This document shows, piece after piece, positions 16,476-24,899 of a stretch of DNA of 36,672 bases. Position 1 is the stretch's first letter, and every line of letters begins with the position of its first letter. The position numbers and the translations under genes were made by a program. The stretch covers positions 1 to 36,672 of the forward strand of contig DIYR01000183.1 in assembly GCA_002429085.1 (NCBI GenBank), in the 5' to 3' direction. Under the pieces are notes generated by a model, which was not told where the DNA came from, ran no database searches, and saw only the letters and a list, made by a program, of their open reading frames with translations. This stretch comes from Flavobacteriales bacterium UBA6049 (lineage in GTDB: Bacteria; Bacteroidota; Bacteroidia; Flavobacteriales_G; Salibacteraceae).

Positions 16476-16967
16476 TTATGCTTCTTTAGACTCCTCTGCA
16501 GAATCTGTTGATTCTTTCTTAGGAGCTGCTTTTTTAGCCGTTGTTTTCTTAGCTGCAGGTTTTTTAGCCGCTGGCTTTTTCTCTTCCGCAGGAGCTTCAG
16601 CTTCCTCAACTTTAGGAGCTGGTTTTGCTTTAGCTACTTTTTTCTTAGCTCCACCTTTTTCAGAAATTTCCTGAATTTGGATAGAAGTTAAGTACTGACG
16701 GTGACCGTTTTTCTTACGGTAACCTTTTCTTCTTTTCTTTTTAAAGACGATCACTTTGTCGCCTTTCAAGTGCTCAAGTACCTTAGCGGTAACGGTAGCA
16801 CCTTCTATAGCTGGGGCGCCAACAACAACGTTTCCATCGTTATCAATTAAAAGAACTTCATCAAAAGAAACTACTTCTCCTTCTTTGTTCTCTAAACGAT
16901 GAACATACACTTGTTGGTCTTTCTCAACCTTGAACTGTTGCCCTGCTATCTCTACAATTGCGTACAT
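16476..16967 (-). CDS. rplU: 50S ribosomal protein L21 with long lysine/alanine tail
   Basis: The first 105 or so residues are ordinary L21 (MYAIVEIAGQQFKVEKDQQ, then VIVFKKKRRKGYRKKNGHRQ and LTSIQIQEI), which binds 23S rRNA. About 58 further residues follow, made almost only of K, A, P, E, T and S with PAAKK-type repeats, similar in composition to histone H1 tails, and ending in an acidic patch (ESTDSAEESKEA). L21 is usually about 103 residues. The tail is probably disordered and may bind RNA or DNA. The gene has its own promoter at 17040-17011 and leads the rplU-rpmA operon. Confidence 0.96.
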   Translation of the reverse strand: MYAIVEIAGQQFKVEKDQQVYVHRLENKEGEVVSFDEVLLIDNDGNVVVGAPAIEGATVTAKVLEHLKGDKVIVFKKKRRKGYRKKNGHRQYLTSIQIQEISEKGGAKKKVAKAKPAPKVEEAEAPAEEKKPAAKKPAAKKTTAKKAAPKKESTDSAEESKEA

Positions 16968-17010
16968 CTAGCTTAGTTTTTCTGTTAAATACTAAATCCC
17001 AAAAGGGCTG

Positions 17011-17040
17011 CAAAATTAAGCAACTCTTTGAAAATCACAA
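17011..17040 (-). promoter_or_regulatory. Promoter of rplU-rpmA
   Basis: On the minus strand TTG (17040-17038), 19 bases and TAATTTTG (17018-17011) match the Bacteroidota consensus in both boxes and spacing. Transcription would start near 17005, giving a leader of about 38 bases. The TTG overlaps the end of the upstream transporter gene. Confidence 0.7.
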
Positions 17041-17946
17041 GCGTTTTTGAAAACGTCTTTTGCTATTTATCAGAGAAACAGCCAGTAAGATCACTCCAGT
17101 GCTTACAAATTGAAGCGAGTGTAGCGCCTCTCCATCCAGCAACCCCCACATAATTGCCACAATAGGAATAAGATACGTAACACTAGATGCAAATAAGGCA
17201 CTCGTTTCTTTTATCAACATATTAAAAATCCATACAGCCAAGGCTGTGCCTACAATTCCAAGTATATTAATGTATCCAAAGTTTTTCCATCCGTTTGGAT
17301 CTGCTTGTAAATGAGCGATAAAATCTGTTGAGGAGAATAAATAAATCCCTGCCAACGGCCCTACGGCTAAAAACGAAAGTGCTGTTACTTGCAGTGGTTT
17401 TACATCTTGCAAGTACATTTTAATCAAGTTTACATTTAATCCGTAACTAGCAGAAGCTATGATTGGCATCAGTGCATACATTGTGAATGTTCCAAAACTT
17501 GGTGTTTCGCCACTGAAGTAGATAAGTCCTATCGCTCCAGTTAATCCTAAGAACACACCAATTATGCTCATTGGTTGGAATCGTTGCTTAAACAAGATGA
17601 AAGCAAATAGCAAAGTAAACATAGGTGTCAATGAGTTTAAAATACCATTCATTGAACTAGCAATGTGTGTTTGAGCAGCTATGAACAAAAAATAGGGTAA
17701 CGCACTTCCAAAGAATCCAACAGCTCCAAGAGCTAATCCTTTTTTGCCTTTTAGCAGATTTAACTCTCGAAACGAGAATGGAGCTAAGCATACGAAGACT
17801 ATGAATAATCGGTATGCCGCTATTTCATCTGGCTGAAACGTTTCAAGTCCTCTCTTCATTAAAATGAACGAGCTTCCCCAAGTGAAAGCAAGTAGGATCA
17901 GTGTTACCCACTGAACGGCTTTGTTTGAAAAATCGATTCCTTTCAT
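17035..17946 (-). CDS. EamA-family (drug/metabolite) transporter
   Basis: Inner-membrane protein of about 303 residues with ten predicted membrane helices in two EamA halves. The first half begins LILLAFTWGSSFILMKRGLE, with the family WGSSF motif, and the second begins near LMPIIASASYGLNVNLIKMY. Members export amino acids, nucleotides or other metabolites; the substrate cannot be read from sequence. ATG 17946 is preferred over the in-frame TTG at 17958, which would add four residues. It stands upstream of rplU without a visible terminator, so some read-through into rplU is possible. Confidence 0.88.
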   Translation of the reverse strand: MKGIDFSNKAVQWVTLILLAFTWGSSFILMKRGLETFQPDEIAAYRLFIVFVCLAPFSFRELNLLKGKKGLALGAVGFFGSALPYFLFIAAQTHIASSMNGILNSLTPMFTLLFAFILFKQRFQPMSIIGVFLGLTGAIGLIYFSGETPSFGTFTMYALMPIIASASYGLNVNLIKMYLQDVKPLQVTALSFLAVGPLAGIYLFSSTDFIAHLQADPNGWKNFGYINILGIVGTALAVWIFNMLIKETSALFASSVTYLIPIVAIMWGLLDGEALHSLQFVSTGVILLAVSLINSKRRFQKRL

Positions 17947-18116
17947 AAGAGCTGCCAAAATTGAATTAATCTTTCCACATTCGGTGTGAGATCAACAGTT
18001 GATATTGTGTTAAGTTGATACAGCGAGGTAACTCTTAAAATTTGTGAAACTATACTTAATCTCTCACTCCTAACGTATGTTTTAAATACCTTAGGCAAAT
18101 CCAACTGATTAACTAT

Positions 18117-19358
18117 ATGAGCAAACGGAATAAACGTAATGCAGGTTTGATGCTTGTATTGCTGATTGTTATTGTTGCTGGGTACCGTTTCTTTTCAAGT
18201 GGTGATGGTGAGGCAAAATTGACAGCTACTGTACAGAAAGGAGAATTCTCTATTCGCGTAATGGCAACTGGCGAGCTCTTAGCAGAAAACTCCATTGAGA
18301 TTTTAGGTCCCAATGGAATGCGAAGAGCTGGAATATGGAACACAAATATTACCGATTTGGTTCCCGAAGGGACTTATGTTGACTCTGGAGATTATGTTGC
18401 CACCTTGGATAGAACCGAACTCGCAAATAAGCTGAAAGAGGTTTCAAACGAGCTGGATAAGATATCCTCTGAGTTTAGAGCTGAAAAGCTGGATACGGCA
18501 TTAACATTGAGGCAGAGTCGCGATGATCTTATCAACTTAAAATATTCCATGGAGGAAAAAGATTTGATTTTGAAGCAATCGGTTTATGAATCTCCAGCGG
18601 TAATACGTCAGGCGGAAATTGAAAAAGAAAAGGCTAAAAGGGCATATAATCAAGCGCTAGAAAATTATCGTATCAAGCAAAGTCAAGCTGAGGCAAAAGT
18701 TGGACAAGTGGCAGCTTCATTGCGTTCGCAGGAAATGCGCTATGAAGTAATTCAAGAAGTAATTGATGAATTCACTATAAAGGCGCCTCAAAGTGGTATG
18801 ATCATATACAAGCGCGATTGGGATGGGCAAAAGGTTGAAGTAGGTTCTCAGATTAGTAGTTGGAGTCCAGTAGTTGCTACCCTTCCAGATTTAAGTTCTA
18901 TGATCTCTAAGACATACATCAACGAGATTGATGTGAGTAAAGTATCTGAAGATTTAAGAGTAGATATTCAAGTTGATGCTTTTGCAGATAAAGCTTATGC
19001 TGGGGAAATTGTTAGCGTAGCGAATGTAGGAGAGCAGCTTCCAAATTCTGAAGCGAAAGTATTTGAAGTAAGTGTGTTGTTAGATCAAGTTGACACTACA
19101 CTTAGACCAGGGATGACAACCGGCAATAACATCTTGGTGAGCACATTTGAGGATGTGGTGTATGCACCAATTGAAGCGATTTTTAGTGATGATTCTGTTA
19201 AGTATGCCTTCGTGTTGGAAGGGTTTGGGCATAAAAAAGTGGAAGTTGAAACTGGTGAAGCTAATGAGAATTTCATCATTATTACTGCTGGATTAAATGA
19301 AGGACAAGAGGTGTTGTTGAATAACCCGGAGCCTAAATCTGGGAAAACAGAAGGTTAA
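18117..19358 (+). CDS. Periplasmic adaptor (MacA/HlyD family) of ABC export system
   Basis: Membrane-fusion protein of 413 residues that links an inner-membrane exporter to an outer-membrane channel. An N-terminal membrane anchor (LMLVLLIVIVAGYRFF, residues 12-27) is followed by a beta-barrel/lipoyl half and a long coiled-coil hairpin at about 95-215 (KLKEVSNELDKISSEFRAEK onward). The second lipoyl half begins at FTIKAPQSGMIIY, and barrel and membrane-proximal domains make up the rest (LRPGMTTGNNILVS). It is followed by a permease, a TolC-like channel and an ATPase, so the full set resembles MacA-MacB-TolC. Its stop overlaps the next start by one base (TAATG). Confidence 0.9.
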   Translation: MSKRNKRNAGLMLVLLIVIVAGYRFFSSGDGEAKLTATVQKGEFSIRVMATGELLAENSIEILGPNGMRRAGIWNTNITDLVPEGTYVDSGDYVATLDRTELANKLKEVSNELDKISSEFRAEKLDTALTLRQSRDDLINLKYSMEEKDLILKQSVYESPAVIRQAEIEKEKAKRAYNQALENYRIKQSQAEAKVGQVAASLRSQEMRYEVIQEVIDEFTIKAPQSGMIIYKRDWDGQKVEVGSQISSWSPVVATLPDLSSMISKTYINEIDVSKVSEDLRVDIQVDAFADKAYAGEIVSVANVGEQLPNSEAKVFEVSVLLDQVDTTLRPGMTTGNNILVSTFEDVVYAPIEAIFSDDSVKYAFVLEGFGHKKVEVETGEANENFIIITAGLNEGQEVLLNNPEPKSGKTEG

Positions 19359-20713
19359 TGACTTGGCTCCACTTATTTTCTCTCCGGAACAAGCATAATT
19401 TCCTCATTGCTTTTGAGGCCGTCCAAGCGAATAGAGTGCGTAGTTTGCTTACTGCATTAGGTATTATTTTCGGTGTGGCTGCAGTAATTACCATGATGGC
19501 TGTAGGTAAGGGAACAGAGCAAGAGGTGCTTGAACAAATAGATTTAGTTGGAGTAAACAACATCATTATTTCTCCTAAATCTTTGGCAGATGATCTTGAT
19601 TCTCCTTCAGGATCCAAACAAGCTAAAAAATTCACGCCAGGCTTAACTTTAAAAGATGCCGAAAATCTAAAGCAAGGAAGCGATGCTATTAAAGAGGTGT
19701 GTCCTGAGGTGAGCTATGATGTGCAGGCTATTGCCAATGGAAGGCGAACGTTGTGTGAGATTAAAGGAGTTTCATCTAATTACTTTTCTGTATTCAATAT
19801 CTTAACGGAGAATGGGAAGTACTTTTCACAACACCACACGTATCATTTCGATCCAGTCTGTATTATAGGAAAGGAGGTGCAAGCCAAACTGTTTCCTAGT
19901 ACCAATCCTATTGGAAAACGTATTAAATGTGGAAATATCTGGTATAAGGTTATTGATGTGTTAACACCTTCTGGAACGGTGAGTGATGAGTTGCGGGAAA
20001 TGGGAATCAATCAAGCGAATGAAATAGTATTTGTACCTATTGAAAGTTTGTTGTTGCGCTACAAGAATAACCAGTTGGTAACGGAACAAATGATTAACTC
20101 AGGTCATGATAGATCTGGTGATGATGGTACTGAGAGTTCAGATAAAGAGCGCAGAAGAAGGGCTCATCAACTATCTAAAATCACTGTACAAGTAGAAAAT
20201 ACGGATATGCTGAAAGGAAGTGTTGATTTTGTGAATCGTAAGCTGACTCGGATGCATAATAATGTAGTTGATTTTCAAATTCAAGTGCCAGAACTGTTAT
20301 TGAAACAGCAGCAGAAAACAAAGGAAACATTCAAATTTGTCTTGTTGGCCATTGCTGCAATTTCATTGATTGTTGGTGGAATAGGAATTATGAACATCAT
20401 GTTGGCTTCAGTAATGGAGCGAATCAGGGAAATCGGATTACGCTTGGCTATTGGGGCCAAGAAAACTGATGTTCAACTTCAGTTTATTTTCGAAGCCCTT
20501 GTCATTAGTGTATTAGGAGGAGTAGTTGGTATCTTGCTAGGTGTTGGTTTGGCTTGGGGAGTAGAGTCTCTTTTTGGAGTAAGAACAATTATTTCCACAT
20601 GGAGTGTCTTAATATCATTTGGTGTATCTGCTATGGTAGGTGTGGTTTTTGGTTATTTCCCAGCTAAAAAAGCGGCAGATGAAGATCCCGTTAACTCGTT
20701 GCGATATGATTAA
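19358..20713 (+). CDS. ABC transporter permease (MacB/FtsX family)
   Basis: Inner-membrane permease of 451 residues. Helix 1 reads LLTALGIIFGVAAVITMMAV, a MacB/FtsX signature. A periplasmic MacB_PCD domain of about 250 residues follows, with a very charged stretch (DRSGDDGTESSDKERRRRAH) before the final three helices; FtsX motif GGIGIMNIMLASVMERIREI is at helix 2. In E. coli MacB the ATPase is fused to this domain; here it is a separate gene at 22247. It overlaps the adaptor by 1 base and the TolC-like gene by 8. The substrate may be a peptide, lipid, siderophore or antibiotic. Confidence 0.92.
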   Translation: MTWLHLFSLRNKHNFLIAFEAVQANRVRSLLTALGIIFGVAAVITMMAVGKGTEQEVLEQIDLVGVNNIIISPKSLADDLDSPSGSKQAKKFTPGLTLKDAENLKQGSDAIKEVCPEVSYDVQAIANGRRTLCEIKGVSSNYFSVFNILTENGKYFSQHHTYHFDPVCIIGKEVQAKLFPSTNPIGKRIKCGNIWYKVIDVLTPSGTVSDELREMGINQANEIVFVPIESLLLRYKNNQLVTEQMINSGHDRSGDDGTESSDKERRRRAHQLSKITVQVENTDMLKGSVDFVNRKLTRMHNNVVDFQIQVPELLLKQQQKTKETFKFVLLAIAAISLIVGGIGIMNIMLASVMERIREIGLRLAIGAKKTDVQLQFIFEALVISVLGGVVGILLGVGLAWGVESLFGVRTIISTWSVLISFGVSAMVGVVFGYFPAKKAADEDPVNSLRYD

Positions 20714-22181
20714 AAAGAAAGTTCAGCTTTTGCTTCTGCTTCTATTCGGAGGTTTCGCTTCTATGGCTCAAGAAACAGATACATTAACCCTAGAATTAGC
20801 TATTCTTCAAGCCCAAGATTACTCTCAGATGTCTGAGCTAGCAAAGCAAAATTACCTAGGCCAATTCCATACTAACAGATCTTTTTGGAGAAGTTTCTAT
20901 CCTGAATTATCCTTAGATGGAACCATTCCAAACATTAACCGGTCACTAGCGCCAGTTGTACAACCAGATGGTACAGAAGAATTTGTTCAACGAAGTTTGA
21001 ATACTACTCAGCTCAACCTAAACGTGAACCAGAGAATTGCACCTACTGGAGGTACATTGACTTTAGGCTCTAATTTGCAACGAATTGATTTATATGGAGA
21101 CGATCCCACAACTAGTTATCTAACTAATCCAATTCAGATTACTTTAAACCAACCCATTTTCGGATATAACAATATGAAGTGGGATATCCGCTTGAGACGG
21201 ATTCAAGAAAAGCAATTCGAGAAAACGTTTCAAGAGGAACGTGAGAATGTAGCGAGACAAACGGTGAATTTGTATTTCAACTTGTTAGAAGCTGTGGTAA
21301 TGGAAACTACTGCAAACAAGAATAAACACTACAACGATACTTTGTACAGCGTTTCAAAAGGTCGTTTCGAAATGGGGCGAATTGCCGAAAACGAATTGTT
21401 GCAAATAGAGTTGGCATTATTGAATTCTCAAATGGCGCTTCAAAGAGCCTCTTTACAAAGAGAGTTAGCTGAATTGGCTATCAGAAATCATCTGGGCTAT
21501 CAAGGTGAGAGTAGAATCGTTCCAAAATTACCTGATAGCATTCCTACTTTTCAAGTAGATGTGTCGAAGGCTCTTGACCTAGCCATGAAGAATAATTCTA
21601 GGCAGGTTCAATGGTATTTCGATCAAATGAATGCCGACAGAAACGTAGCTCAAGCAAAGGCAGGTCGTAGACCCGATATAGACTTATTGGCGAGTTATGG
21701 GAGAAGTCGTAGTGCTGATGAATTAGACCTTGCTTATCAAGAAACAGAAAGTCAAGAAATGCTCATGGTAGGTTTTAGTGTCCCTATCATGAACTGGGGA
21801 AGTAATCGTTCTGCATATAAGGCGGCAGTTGCTCAGAAAGAGGCTAACCAGGCTAGTTACAATATGGCAGTATTGCAGTTTCAAGAAGAAGTGGTGAGAA
21901 GTGTACGCGATTTTGAAATGAAGTATCAAGAACTTGAAATTGCTGAACGAGCTGAAGAAATTGCTACACGCAGGTTTACTGTGAGTCAGCAACGTTTCAG
22001 TATTGGCAAAATCGGTATGACAGATATGAACATTGCCATGCAAGAAAAAGACAATGCTCGTAGAAGCTACATTCAGTCATTGCGATCATTCTGGGATAGC
22101 TATTACAGCATCCGATTACTAACGCATTATGATTTCGAGAAAAACGAAGAAATCACTCATCCAACTCCCTCCCCGAATTAA
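20706..22181 (+). CDS. TolC family outer-membrane channel protein
   Basis: Outer-membrane efflux protein of 491 residues from ATG 20706, which gives the signal peptide MIKKKVQLLLLLLFGGFASM ending in AQ. Two OEP repeats are visible: an N-terminal half with beta strands (LNLNVNQRIAPTGGTLTLGS) and long helices, and a second half starting near ALDLAMKNNSRQVQWYFDQM with the typical helix AEEIATRRFTVSQQRFSIGK. It forms the outer-membrane pore for the adaptor-permease-ATPase system. It overlaps the end of the permease gene by 8 bases, so translation is likely coupled. Confidence 0.9.
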   Translation: MIKKKVQLLLLLLFGGFASMAQETDTLTLELAILQAQDYSQMSELAKQNYLGQFHTNRSFWRSFYPELSLDGTIPNINRSLAPVVQPDGTEEFVQRSLNTTQLNLNVNQRIAPTGGTLTLGSNLQRIDLYGDDPTTSYLTNPIQITLNQPIFGYNNMKWDIRLRRIQEKQFEKTFQEERENVARQTVNLYFNLLEAVVMETTANKNKHYNDTLYSVSKGRFEMGRIAENELLQIELALLNSQMALQRASLQRELAELAIRNHLGYQGESRIVPKLPDSIPTFQVDVSKALDLAMKNNSRQVQWYFDQMNADRNVAQAKAGRRPDIDLLASYGRSRSADELDLAYQETESQEMLMVGFSVPIMNWGSNRSAYKAAVAQKEANQASYNMAVLQFQEEVVRSVRDFEMKYQELEIAERAEEIATRRFTVSQQRFSIGKIGMTDMNIAMQEKDNARRSYIQSLRSFWDSYYSIRLLTHYDFEKNEEITHPTPSPN

Positions 22182-22189
22182 TAGTTAAT

Positions 22190-22215
22190 CAACCCCTCAT
22201 CCTTTTGATGGGTTG
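22190..22215 (+). other. Hairpin between TolC-like and ATPase genes
   Basis: CAACC (22190-22194) pairs with GGTTG (22211-22215), and CATC with GATG (22198-22201 with 22207-22210), with a 3-base bulge and a 5-base loop. No T-run follows, so it is not a classic terminator. It could protect the 3' end of the message or weaken expression of the ATPase gene. Confidence 0.45.
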
Positions 22216-22240
22216 AGGCGTCAAACAAGTGCTAACTTTG
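22213..22240 (+). promoter_or_regulatory. Possible promoter of the ABC ATPase gene
   Basis: TAACTTTG at 22233-22240 is a perfect -7 box; a TTG lies 17 bases upstream, two shorter than the best examples in this window. If used, transcription would begin within a few bases of the ATG at 22247, giving a leaderless or nearly leaderless message. Confidence 0.45.
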
Positions 22241-22246
22241 AACACC

Positions 22247-22948
22247 ATGGCAAGAAACATCATTGAGCTAAAAGATATAGCCCGCGAATATCAAGTAGGA
22301 AGTCAATTGGTAAAGGCGCTTCAATCTATTACTATTGATATCCAAGAGAACGAATATGTGGCGTTGATGGGGCCTTCTGGATCTGGTAAATCTACCCTTA
22401 TGAATATGATTGGGTGCTTAGATACGCCAACAAGAGGAACCTATATTCTCAATAATAATGATGTGAGTAGCTTAGATGATGATCAATTAGCAGACATTAG
22501 AAATAAGGAGATTGGATTTGTTTTTCAAACCTTCAACTTACTTCCTAGGTATACAGCGCTAGATAATGTGGCTTTACCCTTGATTTATGCAGGATGGTCT
22601 AAGCAAGACCGCCAAGATAGAGCTAGGGAAGTTCTTGAGTTGGTAGGTTTAGGAGATAGAGTAGACCATAAACCAAACGAAATGTCTGGTGGTCAACGCC
22701 AGCGTGTAGCTGTGGCTAGAGCGTTAGTAAACAGTCCTTCTATTATTTTGGCCGATGAGCCTACTGGTAATCTCGATACCAAGACTTCACACGAGATTAT
22801 GGGCTTGTTCAATGAGATTCATCAGCAAGGTAATACTGTAATTTTAGTGACGCATGAAGAGGACATTGCACAACATGCTAAACGTATTGTGCGCCTGCGA
22901 GATGGACTAGTTGAAACAGATCAGCGACAATCGGGGCAAATAGCATAA
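22247..22948 (+). CDS. ABC transporter ATP-binding protein (MacB/LolD-type)
   Basis: ATPase subunit of 233 residues. The Walker A motif is GPSGSGKST, the Q-loop is in FVFQTFNLLPR, the signature is MSGGQRQRVAVARAL, Walker B is IILADEPTGNLD and the H-loop is VTHEED. The sequence falls in the MacB/LolD/FtsE class that works with FtsX-type permeases. It is the last part of the export system started at 18117. ATG 22247 (MARNIIELK) is chosen over GTG 22229 because the latter adds six unconserved residues inside the likely promoter. Confidence 0.93.
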   Translation: MARNIIELKDIAREYQVGSQLVKALQSITIDIQENEYVALMGPSGSGKSTLMNMIGCLDTPTRGTYILNNNDVSSLDDDQLADIRNKEIGFVFQTFNLLPRYTALDNVALPLIYAGWSKQDRQDRAREVLELVGLGDRVDHKPNEMSGGQRQRVAVARALVNSPSIILADEPTGNLDTKTSHEIMGLFNEIHQQGNTVILVTHEEDIAQHAKRIVRLRDGLVETDQRQSGQIA

Positions 22949-23159
22949 TTGGCTTCGTAATTCAAAGTTCTTGGATTATTTATCTAATAGTCTACTATTT
23001 GTATTTTACTTAAAATCATCTGTAAATCAGTTGTTAAAAGATTTTTTGTTCTTTATGTCGCATAGTTTTATCTCAAGTTGAGGTGAAACTGTCACGATTA
23101 TGACATATACCTTTCGATTCTATTTTCTCAATCAAACAAAATTTAAAAGAGATTATATC

Positions 23160-23903
23160 ATGTTAGAACTCGAAGGACGTGTGGCTATTATTACTGGTGG
23201 AGCTAGTGGTATAGGTAGAGAAACTGTGCTGAAATACGTGGAAGCTGGGGCCACAGCTGTTATCTGGGACTTAAATGCTGATAAGGCGGAAGAAACTAAA
23301 AAACTAGTAGGAGATAAAGCCGACAAAGTGAGCTTTATGCAAGTTAATACAGCTAGTTACGAAGAAGTTGAAAAAGCCGCTCAGTCAGTGGTAGATCAGT
23401 TTGGGAAAATAGATGTGTTGGTGAATAACGCGGGGATTACAGCTGATAGTACTTTGAAAAAGATGACACCTGATCAATGGCAACGTGTAATTGATGTGAA
23501 CCTTACAGGGGTGTTCAATTGTGGAAAAGCTGTTGCACTTCACATGATCGAGAAAAACTCGGGTAGAATAATAAATACATCATCAGTTGTTGCACACAAC
23601 GGAAACTTTGGTCAAAGTAACTATGTGGCCACTAAAACTGGAGTGATAGGATTAGCAAAGGTCTGGGCAAAAGAATTAGGACGTCACAATATTTGTGTGA
23701 ATGCTGTTGCGCCTGGTTTTATCGAAACGGACATGATATCAACAGTTCCAGAAAAAGTGATAGATGGTTTAAAAGCAAAAACTCCGCTAGGTAGGTTAGG
23801 TAAGCCATCTGATATCGCAAATATGTATGTGTTCCTGGCTTCAGATAAAGCTGCGTATGTTACCGGCACAGTAATCAATGTTGATGGCGGATTAACTCTC
23901 TAG
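23160..23903 (+). CDS. Short-chain dehydrogenase/reductase (FabG-like)
   Basis: Rossmann-fold oxidoreductase of 247 residues. The cofactor loop is TGGASGIG (residues 12-19), NNAG is at 89-92, the catalytic serine is in the SS pair at 141-142 (INTSSVVAHNG), and Tyr155 and Lys159 are in YVATK. Asp37 at the end of the second strand (VIWDLN) favours NAD(H) over NADP(H), which fits an oxidative, catabolic 3-hydroxyacyl or alcohol dehydrogenase better than the NADPH-using FabG of fatty acid synthesis. I start at ATG 23160 because the 20-residue extension to 23100 is not part of the fold. First gene of the cluster that continues to 28910 without a gap above 20 bases. Confidence 0.88.
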   Translation: MLELEGRVAIITGGASGIGRETVLKYVEAGATAVIWDLNADKAEETKKLVGDKADKVSFMQVNTASYEEVEKAAQSVVDQFGKIDVLVNNAGITADSTLKKMTPDQWQRVIDVNLTGVFNCGKAVALHMIEKNSGRIINTSSVVAHNGNFGQSNYVATKTGVIGLAKVWAKELGRHNICVNAVAPGFIETDMISTVPEKVIDGLKAKTPLGRLGKPSDIANMYVFLASDKAAYVTGTVINVDGGLTL

Positions 23904-23906
23904 AAC

Positions 23907-24896
23907 ATGAGGAAAGCAGTGATAACAGGAACAGGAATGTACGTTCCTGAAAAGGTAGTTCCCAATTCATATTTTGACGAACTGCTTGGAGAAGATGTGA
24001 GTACATGGCTTAGTGAGAATGTGCAGATTTACGAAAGACGTTGGACAGATGATAATGAGTCTACGGCCGATTTAGCTGAGAATGCAGCGAGAGTTGCGTT
24101 GAAAAATGCAGGAGTATCAGTAGAGGATATTGATTTAATTGTGTTGTCAACTGATACACCAGAATTTGTTTCTCCCTCCACATCCAGTATAATTCAAGAT
24201 CGATTGGGAGCCACCAAAGCAGGAACATTTGATATCAATACGGCTTGTGCAGGTTTTGTAACAGCATTAGATGTAGCTTCAAAATACATTGTTGCTGACG
24301 ATCAATACCAAAACATATTGGTGATTGGAGCCTATAACATGTCTAAGTATCTCAATAAGCAGGATAAAAAAACAGTTACCCTGTTTGCGGATGGTGCTGG
24401 TGCAGCAGTTGTGACGGCAAAAGAAAATACCGATCGTGGTTTCATCAACTCTATGCTTGAAACCAAGGGCGAGTATAATGAGTGGATGGGAATTTATGCA
24501 GGCGGAACTAAATCTCCTGTGAACCATCAAGTAGTTGACGAAAAAACACACATGCTTCAGTTCGTGAAAAAATTCCCTAAAGAACTGAATCCAGAAACAT
24601 GGTCGCGTATGGTAAAACAGCTGTGCGAGAGAGCTGGAGTGCAGCCACAAGACGTAAAGCGCTATTTCATTACCCAAATCAATATCAATTCCATTTTCGA
24701 AACAATGGATATCCTAGGTATAGAAAGAGATAGAGCAGAAACGGTTATGCATCATTATGGATATACAGGATCGGCATGTATTCCTATGGCTCTAAGTCAG
24801 GCGCATGAAAATAACCGTATTCAAGAGGGAGATTTGGTCATGTTTATTGGATCAGGTGGAGGTTTGGCATTTGCGGGAACACTCTTCAAATTCTAA
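23907..24896 (+). CDS. 3-oxoacyl-ACP synthase III-like enzyme with altered active site
   Basis: Thiolase-fold enzyme of 329 residues, the size of FabH. The nucleophile Cys114 is present in INTACAGFVTA. FabH and its relatives also use His and Asn (in E. coli His244 of HQAN and Asn274 of GNTSAA). Here the first motif reads FITQININ, with Thr256 in place of His, and the second reads HYGYTGSACIPMAL, with Tyr286 in place of Asn. The glycine-rich C-terminus (FIGSGGGLAFAGTLFKF) is intact. Without His and Asn, malonyl decarboxylation is unlikely, so acyl transfer, a non-decarboxylative condensation or its reverse are more plausible. It starts 3 bases after the SDR gene and ends 3 bases before a hydrolase gene. 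Family assignment is sure, function is not. Confidence 0.85.
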   Translation: MRKAVITGTGMYVPEKVVPNSYFDELLGEDVSTWLSENVQIYERRWTDDNESTADLAENAARVALKNAGVSVEDIDLIVLSTDTPEFVSPSTSSIIQDRLGATKAGTFDINTACAGFVTALDVASKYIVADDQYQNILVIGAYNMSKYLNKQDKKTVTLFADGAGAAVVTAKENTDRGFINSMLETKGEYNEWMGIYAGGTKSPVNHQVVDEKTHMLQFVKKFPKELNPETWSRMVKQLCERAGVQPQDVKRYFITQININSIFETMDILGIERDRAETVMHHYGYTGSACIPMALSQAHENNRIQEGDLVMFIGSGGGLAFAGTLFKF

Positions 24897-24899
24897 GTT

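Noticed and set aside
17956..17963. CAATTTTG on the minus strand as a -7 box for the EamA gene
   Set aside because: One mismatch to consensus, no TTG at the right distance, and it overlaps the alternative start codon.
23160..24896. Calling the SDR and KAS III-like genes fabG and fabH of fatty acid synthesis
   Set aside because: The SDR has an NAD-type Asp, the KAS III-like enzyme has lost two catalytic residues, and no acpP, fabD or plsX is nearby; the neighbours are transport and activation genes.
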